The notes under the pieces: generated by a model
What the model saw: only the letters and a program-made list of their open reading frames with translations
Told to the model about the DNA's origin: nothing
Database searches by the model: none
Source: Acidaminococcus fermentans DSM 20731
Lineage (GTDB): Bacteria; Bacillota; Negativicutes; Acidaminococcales; Acidaminococcaceae
Direction of reading: 5' to 3'
DNA: 64,000 nucleotides
NCBI RefSeq assembly: GCF_000025305.1
Contig: NC_013740.1
Span: 1,302,001-1,366,000 of the forward strand
In this document: in pieces, positions 1 through 7,744 of the stretch
Layout: every line of letters starts with the position of its first letter
Numbering within the stretch: the first letter of the stretch is position 1
Program-made: the position numbers and the translations under genes

Positions 1-2242
1 TCAGGCTCTTTTCTTCCTTATCAAGACTTTCCACCTGCTGAAGAGTCTTCAGGGCCATTTCATTTTCTTCCGGATTTTTTTTCAGTTCTTTCAACAAAGG
101 CGATATATTCTTCACTACAAAAGCATCGCCATTCTCATTCAAAGCAGAGGCTATGCTCTCTTTTTCTTCTTCCCCCATTTCATCCAATAGATTTTGGATT
201 GCTTCGGGAATTTCCTGTAGCCGGTTCTGCTTGTTATGCAACTCGATCAATTGGTCCTGCATATACGTCTCCTGTACCAGGCTGAAAGCCAGCACATGTC
301 CCTGCCAGCCTTCCTGGACTTCTGCTTCCTTGCCATTCTTCTTTTTCACCACCATATGAGGGTCTACCTGATTGGCAGCAGAAAGTCCCTCTGCCTGGAG
401 GATTTCCAGATCGCCGGCAATCCGTCCATACTGGTTATGGAATAATTCATAAGCTTCATAGGGATCCAGAAGAGGAACTGTGGAAAAATGCCGAAAAAGC
501 TCCTGGGTAGCATCTTCTTCCGCCTGGGCAATGGAAATTTTCTCCATTCCGTCAATCAGGGTATGGTGCAGATATTGGGGGAAATCCTTGAAATTCTGGG
601 TAAATTTTTCTTGAAAATCTCTTACGGCCAGATTGTTTTCCACTGTCTTTCGGATATCCGGATTTTTCAGCTGAGCGTATCCCTGACAAGTGACAAAAAG
701 CTCCTCTTTTAAAGTAGGGAACGTATCCCAGTAGGGCTGGAGTCCTGCCAGCTCGCTTTCCGGGATACCGCCAAACATGGTGGCATAGATATCCCAGCTT
801 TCCGTAGGCTCTGATGAATCCACATACCGCGGAATATTTAGATTGTAGTCATTGGCACGGATTTCTTCCCGGCTCACTTTCCGGGCATACTGGGGTACAT
901 CCCGCCGGCTGATGACTGTATCCACAATCCGACGAATGTCAGAAGCCCGGAGCTTGTTATTTTTTCCTTCTTTCACAAAACCCTTAGAAGCATCTACAAT
1001 CAATACATCCGTATTCTCCCGTTTTTGTCGCAGTACCATGATAATGGTAGGAATCCCCGTGCCGAAAAAGATATTGGCCGGCAGGCCGATTATGGCATCG
1101 ATATGATTGTATTCCACCAGGTTTTTCCGGATGGTTCCTTCCTCGCCGCCCCGGAAAAGGACCCCATGGGGCAGGACGATATTCATTATGCCGTCCGGTT
1201 TAAGATGATATAGGTCGTGGAGTAAAAATGCATAATCCGCCTTGGATTTGGGAGCCAGTCCAAAGCGAGAATACCGAGGGTCATTGTCTTTACCGCTGGG
1301 ATCCCATTGCTGGCTGTAGGGAGGATTCGAGACCACCGCATCCACATAAAGCGGATTGTAAGTCCCGGTGGGATCACTGTCATCAAAATAGGGCCAATCT
1401 TCTTCCAGTGTATCCCCATTCCTGGCAATGATATTGGCAGGCAGGATGCCTCGCATTACCAGATTCATACGGGTCAGGTTATAGGTATTTTGTTTCAGTT
1501 CCTGGGCATAATACCGGATTTTGTTGGCATCTTTCATATACTTGGCCGCTGCATGCCCTATGTTGATCAGCAAAGATCCGGACCCTGATGTAGGATCATA
1601 GATGGAAATTTCTTCCCGGCCCTGAAGATAGTGGGCAATGATTTCTGACATCAACTGAGAAACTTCATGGGGGGTATAGAATTCCCCGGCTTTTTTCCCG
1701 GCATTGGCTGCAAACTGACTGATTAAATATTCATAAATAAAACCCAGCACATCATAATCCTGTTTCCCATCCATGGGAATATCTTTGATTAACTGAAGCA
1801 GGTCTCGCACCGCTTTGGTCTGGGATTTGGTATTTTCTCCCAGTTTGCTTAACCCGGTTTCCAGTGTATTAAAAATTTTATCAAATACCAGTTTATGCGT
1901 AGGAGAAATCAAACGGGTAAAAGAACTGAGAGCCGTACGGACATTGTCTACAGTAAAGTCTCTTCCCATGCTCAGCCAAGTAGAAAACATGTCTTTATAA
2001 GCAATAAAATAGCCCAAATTGTCCTGGACCATTTGAACCGTTTCCGCATCTTCCTCGTTCACATAGTCACGGATATCCTCCGGACGGTAATCCCGCTGCA
2101 GCAGGTACCGTTCTTCTTGGTCGGACAGATATTTATAGAAAATAAATCCCAGTATATAATCTTTATATTCATTGGCTTCAATTTTAGAACGCATCTTATT
2201 GGCGCTTTCCCAGATTTTGGAAGCCAGTTTTTGTTTATTCAT
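1..2242 (-). CDS. hsdM: Type I restriction-modification DNA methyltransferase subunit M (C-terminus cut by window edge)
   Basis: The frame is open from an ATG at 2242 to base 1, so at least 747 codons are present and the C-terminus lies outside the window. It is an N6-adenine methylase subunit of a type I restriction system, which works with S (specificity) and R subunits. Visible motifs are the SAM-binding DPTSGSGSLL near residue 215 and the catalytic SNPPYS near residue 303. The N-terminal helical part (ANKMRSKIEANEYKDYILGF) is typical of HsdM_N. The start is supported by an AAGGAG about eight bases upstream. The S and R genes would be expected further left. Base composition is more AT-rich than the genes after 4.6 kb, which fits acquisition. 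Family assignment is secure; whether the system is complete cannot be seen. Confidence 0.93.
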   Translation of the reverse strand, partial: MNKQKLASKIWESANKMRSKIEANEYKDYILGFIFYKYLSDQEERYLLQRDYRPEDIRDYVNEEDAETVQMVQDNLGYFIAYKDMFSTWLSMGRDFTVDNVRTALSSFTRLISPTHKLVFDKIFNTLETGLSKLGENTKSQTKAVRDLLQLIKDIPMDGKQDYDVLGFIYEYLISQFAANAGKKAGEFYTPHEVSQLMSEIIAHYLQGREEISIYDPTSGSGSLLINIGHAAAKYMKDANKIRYYAQELKQNTYNLTRMNLVMRGILPANIIARNGDTLEEDWPYFDDSDPTGTYNPLYVDAVVSNPPYSQQWDPSGKDNDPRYSRFGLAPKSKADYAFLLHDLYHLKPDGIMNIVLPHGVLFRGGEEGTIRKNLVEYNHIDAIIGLPANIFFGTGIPTIIMVLRQKRENTDVLIVDASKGFVKEGKNNKLRASDIRRIVDTVISRRDVPQYARKVSREEIRANDYNLNIPRYVDSSEPTESWDIYATMFGGIPESELAGLQPYWDTFPTLKEELFVTCQGYAQLKNPDIRKTVENNLAVRDFQEKFTQNFKDFPQYLHHTLIDGMEKISIAQAEEDATQELFRHFSTVPLLDPYEAYELFHNQYGRIAGDLEILQAEGLSAANQVDPHMVVKKKNGKEAEVQEGWQGHVLAFSLVQETYMQDQLIELHNKQNRLQEIPEAIQNLLDEMGEEEKESIASALNENGDAFVVKNISPLLKELKKNPEENEMALKTLQQVESLDKEEKSL

Positions 2243-2263
2243 TTTGATATCTCCTTACTTTGC

Positions 2264-2292
2264 TAGTTATTAATAATTTTTTATTTTGTCAA
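2264..2292 (-). promoter_or_regulatory. Putative promoter of hsdM
   Basis: On the minus strand TTGACA (2292-2287) is followed after 17 bases by TAACTA (2269-2264), about 20 bases before the hsdM start. A second TATAAT lies further upstream at 2380-2375 without a good -35 box. The -10 of the closer pair is imperfect, so the choice is tentative. Confidence 0.4.
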
Positions 2293-2411
2293 AGACTTTA
2301 TCATGGCTGATTGCCGGTGCAGCCACTACATTGGCTGTTTTCAATGCGTTTCTCCATTGTTAATACTATGGTTTATTATAACATAGCCGCTGTGCTAATT
2401 TTAGGACAACT

Positions 2412-2445
2412 AAAGAAAAAAGCCGTGGCAGGACTCCCGCCACGG
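2412..2445 (-). terminator. Rho-independent terminator
   Basis: On the minus strand CCGTGGC and GCCACGG form a seven-pair stem with a nine-base loop, followed by CTTTTTTCTTT. It would end a transcript coming from the Lrp-type gene or from the unexplained 2446-2678 stretch. Confidence 0.75.
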
Positions 2446-2678
2446 ACCATCTCCCTTGCCGTACCCTTTCCTGCGAGCAAGTTTTCCTGTATCTGAATGT
2501 AAATTTACTTCATATGTTTCTGTTATCCCCAGTTCATGCGCCTCTCCAGCCTCGCGCCCCCGTAGTGCCGTAGCAGATAAATGGTATCACTGTCAGCCTT
2601 GGTGTTTGGGAAAGCCTGACGGAAACCACACAAAATCTTATGTCTGCGGATAGTGAATGTGTCTGTTACAGAAAAAAA
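2446..2678. other. Unassigned stretch between terminator and regulator gene; possible gene remnant
   Basis: No gene with a start codon was found. On the minus strand a frame of roughly 50 codons without a plausible start (it includes KADSDTIYLLRHYGGARLER) ends in a stop about 120 bases before the terminator at 2412-2445. It could be the tail of a decayed gene or part of an untranslated RNA. I do not recognise it. Confidence 0.35.
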
Positions 2679-3140
2679 TCATTCATCACCTTCAGAGAGT
2701 AAGATGTCCCTTAATACCAATTCGATTTCATAATCCCCCCATTTTTGGATTGTGTCAATAAATTCCTGCAATTCGGCCTCGTCCGTAAAATAACTGTCGA
2801 TGGACAGTGTTTGAGCACCAGTTATCTGATAACAGTGGTTGATATGGCAGTGGCACTGAGTAAGATAATCCAACAGGGACTTCATAAAACCGCTGTGTGG
2901 GGTTATTTTTATAAGGGCATGTGTTTTATAACCATATACGGGGCAGTTGACATTCACGGTATAGTGATGGACAACGCCCAAATCAGTCAGGCGGTCAAGA
3001 CGATTCCTGACCGCCTGACTGGTTAAATGAACGCGTTTTCCCAGTTCAGTCATGGAAATTCTGGCCTCTTTATGCAGAATGCTGAGGATTTCATGGTCAG
3101 TTTTGTCAATTTTTTTGTTGTTGGCAGGTAAAAAATTCAT
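2679..3140 (-). CDS. Lrp/AsnC-family transcriptional regulator
   Basis: A protein of 153 residues with an N-terminal winged helix-turn-helix (IDKTDHEILSILHKEARISM, then LGKRVHLTSQAVRNRLDRL) and a C-terminal ligand-binding RAM/ACT-like domain, the Lrp/AsnC layout. I start it at the ATG at 3140 because AGGAG lies eight bases upstream; the frame also runs further upstream to 3191, but without such a site. It is divergent from the periplasmic MBL-fold gene at 3277 with a 136-base gap, so it probably controls that gene and itself in response to a small molecule, perhaps an amino acid. The ligand cannot be read from the sequence. A terminator follows about 230 bases downstream. AT-rich codon use matches hsdM rather than the genes after 4.6 kb. 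Confidence 0.85.
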   Translation of the reverse strand: MNFLPANNKKIDKTDHEILSILHKEARISMTELGKRVHLTSQAVRNRLDRLTDLGVVHHYTVNVNCPVYGYKTHALIKITPHSGFMKSLLDYLTQCHCHINHCYQITGAQTLSIDSYFTDEAELQEFIDTIQKWGDYEIELVLRDILLSEGDE

Positions 3141-3276
3141 GGCAATGCTCCTAACTTGAAAACTTGAAAATTTCAAGTGATTTGTCTGCATCTCTTGAAA
3201 TCCTGTATCGTAAGTAAAATTCTAGCAAAGTATAATCACAATGTAAATTAAATTGTGATTCAGAGGAGGAAATGAA

Positions 3277-4137
3277 ATGAAGTGGAGAAAAACTTTACTG
3301 GCTGCATTCTTGGGAATGACGATGATGACGGGCAGTGCCTTTGCACAGGTTTCTTACCAGCATGTACGCAATGCTACGGGCAAACTGGCGTACAACGATA
3401 CGGTATTTTTGATAGACCCCATGCTGGCAGAAAAAGGCCGTTATGAAGGCTTTGCTGGTTCTTTTAACAGTGAGGTGCGCAATCCCAAGGTGGACTTGCC
3501 CGAATCAAAGGAGGATGTATTAAAGGATGTTGATGCGTTAATTGTCACGCATACCCATCTTGACCATTGGGATGAAGTAGCTCAGCAGTTCATCAACAAA
3601 GATATTCCTGTATTTGTGCAGGATGATAAGGACGCTACTGAAATTCGCAAGGAAGGTTTCCGCAATATTCAGGTGCTGGATCGGGATATCGAGTTCCAAG
3701 GGGTGCGCCTGACCAGAGTAGAAGGCACGCATGGCACGGAAGAGATGTATGCCAATCCCGCTTACAGCGCACTGCTCGGAGAAAGTATGGGCGTGGTCTT
3801 TGCTGCTCCCGGTGAAAAAACTACTTACCTGATGGGCGATACAGTCTGGACGGCCCGGGTTGATAAAACGCTGCAAAATCGTCAGCCCGATATTCTGATT
3901 ATGAATACTGGTTATGCTAAGTCCATCTGCTACAATGATTCCATTATTATGGGTACAGAAGATGTAGGCAGAGCGGCAACGAGAATGCCAAATGCCAAAA
4001 TTGTAGCGGTGCATATGGATGCCATTAACCATTGCACCATATCACGCAAGAATATGCGCGACTTTGTCCATAGCAGAAAGATAGACAAACAGGTAGCTGT
4101 ACCGGATGATGGACAGATAATAAATTTTGATAAATAA
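3277..4137 (+). CDS. Exported metallo-beta-lactamase-fold hydrolase, UlaG-like
   Basis: A 286-residue protein with an N-terminal signal peptide (KTLLAAFLGMTMMTGSAFA, cleavage after AFA), so periplasmic or secreted. The MBL metal motif HTHLDHWD is near residue 92, followed by EGTHGTEEM, GDTVWTARVD and a late HMDAINHC, the UlaG/RomA-like arrangement of an MBL hydrolase. The substrate is unknown. RBS GAGGAGGA is nine bases before the ATG. It is divergent from an Lrp-type regulator, which suggests inducible expression. Most UlaG-like enzymes are cytoplasmic, so the clear signal peptide is unusual. Composition is AT-rich compared with the region after 4.6 kb. An alternative reading is a generic MBL-fold lactonase or phosphodiesterase. 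Confidence 0.85.
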   Translation: MKWRKTLLAAFLGMTMMTGSAFAQVSYQHVRNATGKLAYNDTVFLIDPMLAEKGRYEGFAGSFNSEVRNPKVDLPESKEDVLKDVDALIVTHTHLDHWDEVAQQFINKDIPVFVQDDKDATEIRKEGFRNIQVLDRDIEFQGVRLTRVEGTHGTEEMYANPAYSALLGESMGVVFAAPGEKTTYLMGDTVWTARVDKTLQNRQPDILIMNTGYAKSICYNDSIIMGTEDVGRAATRMPNAKIVAVHMDAINHCTISRKNMRDFVHSRKIDKQVAVPDDGQIINFDK

Positions 4138-4153
4138 GAACGTAACAAAGTGA

Positions 4154-4225
4154 GCTGTTGCATGTGAAATCGCGTGCAACAGCGTGATAAATGGGGGCTG
4201 TTGCACGTAATGTGACGTGCAGCAG
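4154..4225. repeat. Two tandem TGTTGC-type stem-loops after the MBL gene
   Basis: GCTGTTGCA (4154-4162) pairs with TGCAACAGC (4175-4183), and GCTGTTGCACGT (4197-4208) pairs with ACGTGCAGCAG (4215-4225). Neither is followed by a clear T-run. Similar cores recur at 6380, 6781, 32655 and 63559. They may act as 3' ends of the MBL transcript. The rest of the 4138-4393 gap shows nothing I recognise. Confidence 0.6.
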
Positions 4226-4393
4226 TCCTTAAAATCGTTGTACTGGAATTGTTCCTTTTTCGTACAGGTTCCCATTCCGACTTATTCTAAAACATTACAT
4301 ATCGATAAAACAGGCCCGCAATCTCCTCAAGACTGCTCGCTCCTTCCATCCCCCTCTGCACTCTTCTTTCTGCACTTAATGGCCCAATTCCCA

Positions 4394-4422
4394 TTGACAA
4401 ACTGTACTTTATACGGTATCAT
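4394..4422 (+). promoter_or_regulatory. Sigma-70/A promoter of metNI
   Basis: TTGACA (4394-4399), a 17-base spacer and TATCAT (4417-4422). It sits directly before the SAM riboswitch, as expected for a riboswitch-controlled operon. Confidence 0.75.
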
Positions 4423-4436
4423 TTAATACGCACAGA

Positions 4437-4600
4437 ATTCATCCAGAGTAACGGAGGGACTGGCCCTATGAAGTTACGGCAACCATCAGCGCTTCTATTG
4501 GCTGAACGGTGCTAAGTCCATCAGGCACTGCCTGAAAGATGAAGATGAGTGAGCTCAACTGATTCCTCTTCATTTTCATGAAGGGGAATTTTTATTTTTA
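4437..4600 (+). promoter_or_regulatory. SAM-I riboswitch (S box) with intrinsic terminator upstream of metN
   Basis: The aptamer carries the S-box signatures GGAGGGACTGGCCC, a TGAAG stretch and CGGCAACC, followed by the GGTGCTAAGTCC and GCA elements. Downstream, ATTCC-CTTCA and TGAAGG-GGAAT (about 4562-4590) form a terminator hairpin followed by TTTTTATTTTT. When SAM is plentiful the terminator should form and metNI expression should drop. Recognition rests on the consensus; no covariance search was run. Confidence 0.9.
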
Positions 4601-4615
4601 CGGAGGTGAACCCCC

Positions 4616-5653
4616 TTGATAGAACTGCAGCACATCGACAAAATCTATCATACGTCTTCCGGCGACCTGCACGCCCTGAAAGACATCAATCTGACCATCA
4701 ACGAAGGTGAGATCTTCGGCATCATCGGCCTTTCCGGGGCCGGCAAAAGCACCCTGGTCCGGTGCATCAACATGCTGGAAAAACCCACCAGCGGCAAGGT
4801 GATCGTGGACGGCCAGGAAATGACCGCCCTGGGCGAAGAACAGCTGCGGAAGGCCCGGCAGAACATCGGCATGATCTTCCAGCATTTCAACCTGCTGTCC
4901 AGCCGCACGGTTTTCGGCAACATTGCCTTCCCTCTGGAAATCCAGGGGCTGGACAAAGCCGCCATCCAGAAGAAAGTGGAACCCCTGCTGGACCTGGTGG
5001 GCCTGAAAGACCGGGCGGACCACTACCCCAGCCAGCTGTCCGGGGGCCAGAAACAGCGGGTGGGCATCGCCCGGGCCCTGGCCAGCGATCCCAAAGTGCT
5101 GCTCTGCGATGAAGCCACTTCCGCCCTGGATCCCCAGACCACGGAAAGCATCCTGAACCTGCTCCGGGACATCAACAAACGGCTCCACATCACCATCGTC
5201 ATGATCACCCACCAGATGAATGTGGTGAAAGAAATCTGCGACCGGGTCGCCGTCATTGAAAACGGGGAAATCATCGAACAGGGGTCCATGGTGGATATTT
5301 TCACCAACCCCCAGAAAGCCACCACCCGGGAATTCGTGGCCAGCATCCAGCACAACGACCTGCCTGATTTCGTCAGGAAACTGGACATCCACAAGGATTA
5401 CAAAGCCGGAGACAAGGCCCTGGTCAGCCTGAGCTTCATCGGGGACAGCGCCGGAGAGCCCATTGTTTCCGTGCTGATCAAAGAATACGATACCAACGTG
5501 AACATCCTCACGGCCAACATTGAAACCCTGCAGGATACCCCCTTCGGGACCCTGCTCATTGAAGTGGAAGGGGACGAGGCCCATCTGAAGAAAGCCCTGG
5601 ATTACCTCCACGAAAGAAAAGTCAAAGACGAGGTGATCGGTTATGTCTCCTAA
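4616..5653 (+). CDS. metN: Methionine ABC transporter ATP-binding protein MetN
   Basis: A 345-residue ABC ATPase that powers methionine uptake through MetI in the cytoplasmic membrane. Walker A GLSGAGKST is near residue 38, the signature LSGGQKQR near 141 and Walker B VLLCDEATSALD near 161. The C-terminal ~100 residues form the NIL/ACT-like domain that senses methionine in MetN. The start is a TTG at 4616, seven bases after ACGGAGGTG. The preceding S box and the following metI confirm the substrate class. Its 3' end overlaps metI by 11 bases, so translation is probably coupled. Length and motifs match the family. Confidence 0.95.
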   Translation: MIELQHIDKIYHTSSGDLHALKDINLTINEGEIFGIIGLSGAGKSTLVRCINMLEKPTSGKVIVDGQEMTALGEEQLRKARQNIGMIFQHFNLLSSRTVFGNIAFPLEIQGLDKAAIQKKVEPLLDLVGLKDRADHYPSQLSGGQKQRVGIARALASDPKVLLCDEATSALDPQTTESILNLLRDINKRLHITIVMITHQMNVVKEICDRVAVIENGEIIEQGSMVDIFTNPQKATTREFVASIQHNDLPDFVRKLDIHKDYKAGDKALVSLSFIGDSAGEPIVSVLIKEYDTNVNILTANIETLQDTPFGTLLIEVEGDEAHLKKALDYLHERKVKDEVIGYVS

Positions 5654-6305
5654 TATGATCCATCTGCTGATTAAGGCCCTGGGAGAGACCCTCTACATGG
5701 TGGCCCTCTCTGCGGCCATTGCATCCCTGTTCGGCATCCCCCTGGGGGTGATCCTGACCATTACCGGAAAAGGCCACATCAAGGAAAATGCGGCTCTCCA
5801 CAAAACCCTGGGCTCCATTGTCAACGCCCTCCGGTCCGTGCCTTTCATTATCCTGATGGTGGCCATCATTCCCCTCACCCGGATCATAGTGGGGTCTTCC
5901 ATCGGCACCACCGCCGCCATCGTGCCTCTGACCATTTCCTGCACCCCGTTCATTTCCCGGATCATCGAATCCTCCCTGCTGGAAGTGGATCCCGGGGTCA
6001 TTGAAGCGGCCCAGAGCATGGGGGCCTCCCCTCTCCAGATCATCTGGAAGGTGCTGCTGCCGGAAGCCATGCATTCCATTGTGCTGGGCATCACCCTGGC
6101 GGTGATCAGCCTGATCGGTTCCAGCGCCATGGCCGGTGCCCTGGGGGGCGGCGGCCTGGGGGACCTGGCCATCCGCTACGGGTATCAGCGGTTCCAGGCC
6201 GACACTATGATTGCCACCGTCATCGTCCTGATTGCCCTGGTCCAGCTGGTCCAGACCATCGGGAACAAGATTTCGGCCAAGTTGAACAAGACGAAGATCA
6301 AATAA
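5643..6305 (+). CDS. metI: Methionine ABC transporter permease MetI
   Basis: A 220-residue permease with about five membrane spans and the EAA loop characteristic of ABC importers (IEAAQSMGASPLQIIWKVLL, about residues 121-140). It forms the channel with MetN. The ATG at 5643 lies inside the end of metN. No substrate-binding lipoprotein gene (metQ) follows; a strong terminator comes directly after the stop, so MetQ must be encoded elsewhere. Regulation is through the S box upstream of metN. Confidence 0.95.
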   Translation: MSPNMIHLLIKALGETLYMVALSAAIASLFGIPLGVILTITGKGHIKENAALHKTLGSIVNALRSVPFIILMVAIIPLTRIIVGSSIGTTAAIVPLTISCTPFISRIIESSLLEVDPGVIEAAQSMGASPLQIIWKVLLPEAMHSIVLGITLAVISLIGSSAMAGALGGGGLGDLAIRYGYQRFQADTMIATVIVLIALVQLVQTIGNKISAKLNKTKIK

Positions 6306-6338
6306 AAAAAATCCACCCCTCGAGGGTGGATTTTTTTT
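6305..6338 (+). terminator. Terminator after metI
   Basis: ATCCACCC (6311-6318) and GGGTGGAT (6324-6331) form an eight-pair stem with a five-base loop, followed by eight T on the plus strand and flanked by A-runs that also make it usable on the minus strand. A second perfect palindrome, GCCCGCCCGGGCGGGC, follows at about 6339-6355. Confidence 0.85.
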
Positions 6339-6359
6339 GCCCGCCCGGGCGGGCCATTT

Positions 6360-6403
6360 TGACAGCTGACCGTTGACAGGGATTGTTGCTTATGCAACAA
6401 TCC
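6360..6403. repeat. Decamer microrepeat and TGTTGC stem-loop overlapping the DUF192 gene end
   Basis: TGACAGCTGACCGTTGACAG (6360-6379) is one of several copies of a TTGACAGCTGAC-like microrepeat. It is followed by GGATTGTTGC (6380-6389) and GCAACAATCC (6394-6403), whose four-base loop holds the TAA stop codon of the minus-strand gene. Confidence 0.7.
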
Positions 6404-6740
6404 GCTTCATCCCCACCTTCATCCCCAGCCGGTCCGCTTCTCCGGCTTTCATTTCCAGCACGGAAGTGGCCTTCAGGCAGGCGGAAAGACCCAGCCAGGG
6501 GTGGAGGTTTTTGACGATTTTCACGATTTCCATCCGGTCGTTGAAATACACCGCATCGATGGCAAACCCCATGAAGCACATGTGGATGCTGTTGGTGGGG
6601 TTCAGCCACAGGCCCGCAGCCGGAGGCAAAGGCTTCCGCAGCATCAGCCCCCGGAACCGTCCCCACCAGGTGTCAGCGATTTCCACAGCAATCCGGATTT
6701 CAGCATGGTCCCCAAAGGACCAGGTTTCCTGTTTGGACAA
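6390..6740 (-). CDS. DUF192 family protein
   Basis: The product is 116 residues if it starts at the TTG at 6740, which I choose because AAGGAG lies eight bases upstream; an ATG at 6770 in the same frame has no such site. The DUF192 core is visible: RFRGLMLRKPLPPAAGLWL, then NSIHMCFMGFAIDAVYFN and the C-terminal VLEMKAGEADRLGM. Members are often exported or found near the cell surface, but I see no signal peptide here. The function of the family is not established. It lies downstream of tadC, separated by a TGTTGC hairpin (6781-6806), so it may be a separate unit. The stop codon sits in the loop of a perfect ten-pair hairpin. Confidence 0.85.
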   Translation of the reverse strand: MSKQETWSFGDHAEIRIAVEIADTWWGRFRGLMLRKPLPPAAGLWLNPTNSIHMCFMGFAIDAVYFNDRMEIVKIVKNLHPWLGLSACLKATSVLEMKAGEADRLGMKVGMKRIVA

Positions 6741-6780
6741 TTTATTTTCTCCTTCGGCGTATGACCCCATGACGTACGAC

Positions 6781-6806
6781 GGGGCTGTTGCTCCTGCAAC
6801 AGCCCC
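6781..6806. terminator. Stem-loop between tadC and the DUF192 gene
   Basis: GGGGCTGTTGC (6781-6791) and GCAACAGCCCC (6796-6806) form an 11-pair stem with a four-base loop. There is no T-run on the minus strand, so its role as an end of the tad transcript is only likely. It belongs to a recurrent hairpin family. Confidence 0.55.
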
Positions 6807-6812
6807 GCTTTC

Positions 6813-7742
6813 TCATTTCATCCCCTGCATCAGGGAAATCAGCGACGGCAACAGCACCACCACGAAAATGGCGGGGAAAATGCAGAACACCAGGGGGAAG
6901 ATCATCTTCACCGGTGCCTTCATGGCCTGGGTCCTGGCCCGCTGTCTCCGCAGGTCCCGCATGTTGTCCGCCTGGATCACCAGGGTATCGGACATGGAAG
7001 CTCCCAGCCGTTCTGACTGGACCACGGACATGACGAACAGGTACACATCCTGCACATCACACCGCCTGGCCATCAGCTGCATGGACCGGCGGCGGGTCAT
7101 GCCCATCCGCACATCCCGGAGCATCCGGCGGAATTCATCGATCAGAGGGCCTTCCATCCGTTCCACCACTTTTCGCATGGCCCCGTCCAGCGACAGACCG
7201 GCCTGGACGGAAATGGACAGCAGATCCAGCACATCCGGCAGCTGCCGGATAATCTTCGTCTGCCGGTTCCGGATGATATGGTTCAGCACCCCGAAAGGCA
7301 GCATGGCTCCGAACAGCAGACATCCCCAGATCAATACAAGGCCCCCGAAGGTGCTCATGGGATGGCCGGTGGTGTACCGGAACCCCTGGAACCCCCAGAA
7401 AATCATGGAAACGAACCAGATGCCCACCAGGGTCCGGGGCTTCCAGATCCCCTGCTTCCCGGCCAGGATGATCCGCTGTTCCATCATCTGGGGCAGGGCT
7501 GAAGGAGCGAATTTGGAGAAAAAGTCCATGGCCTGGGCCAGCAGCCGGCCAATGGTCCGCTGGTACAGGGGGATCTTCTTCAGGTCATTGGGATTGTCCT
7601 CTGCTTCCTGGGGCTTTTCTTCTTCCCGGAAGGTTTCCAGCCGGCGCTTCACTTCTTCGCCCTGGATCTTCTTCAGGGCCAGCACCGACAGGGATAGATA
7701 GAAGAACAGCGCCAAGGCAATGGAAAGAGACAGTGCCAGCAT
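6813..7742 (-). CDS. tadC: Tad pilus inner-membrane platform protein TadC (type II secretion F family)
   Basis: A 309-residue T2SF-family membrane protein. It has an N-terminal span (LALSLSIALALFFYLSLSVL), a short pair of spans near the middle and a C-terminal pair (VKMIFPLVFCIFPAIFVVVL), with the cytoplasmic T2SF helical domain LPDVLDLLSISVQAGLSLDG between them. With TadB it forms the platform that couples the CpaF ATPase to Flp pilus assembly. It starts two bases after the cpaF stop and is the last gene of the locus. The order cpaF-tadC, with tadB further upstream and split off by flp and tadE, is a rearranged tad order. Confidence 0.9.
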   Translation of the reverse strand: MLALSLSIALALFFYLSLSVLALKKIQGEEVKRRLETFREEEKPQEAEDNPNDLKKIPLYQRTIGRLLAQAMDFFSKFAPSALPQMMEQRIILAGKQGIWKPRTLVGIWFVSMIFWGFQGFRYTTGHPMSTFGGLVLIWGCLLFGAMLPFGVLNHIIRNRQTKIIRQLPDVLDLLSISVQAGLSLDGAMRKVVERMEGPLIDEFRRMLRDVRMGMTRRRSMQLMARRCDVQDVYLFVMSVVQSERLGASMSDTLVIQADNMRDLRRQRARTQAMKAPVKMIFPLVFCIFPAIFVVVLLPSLISLMQGMK

Positions 7743-7744
7743 GG

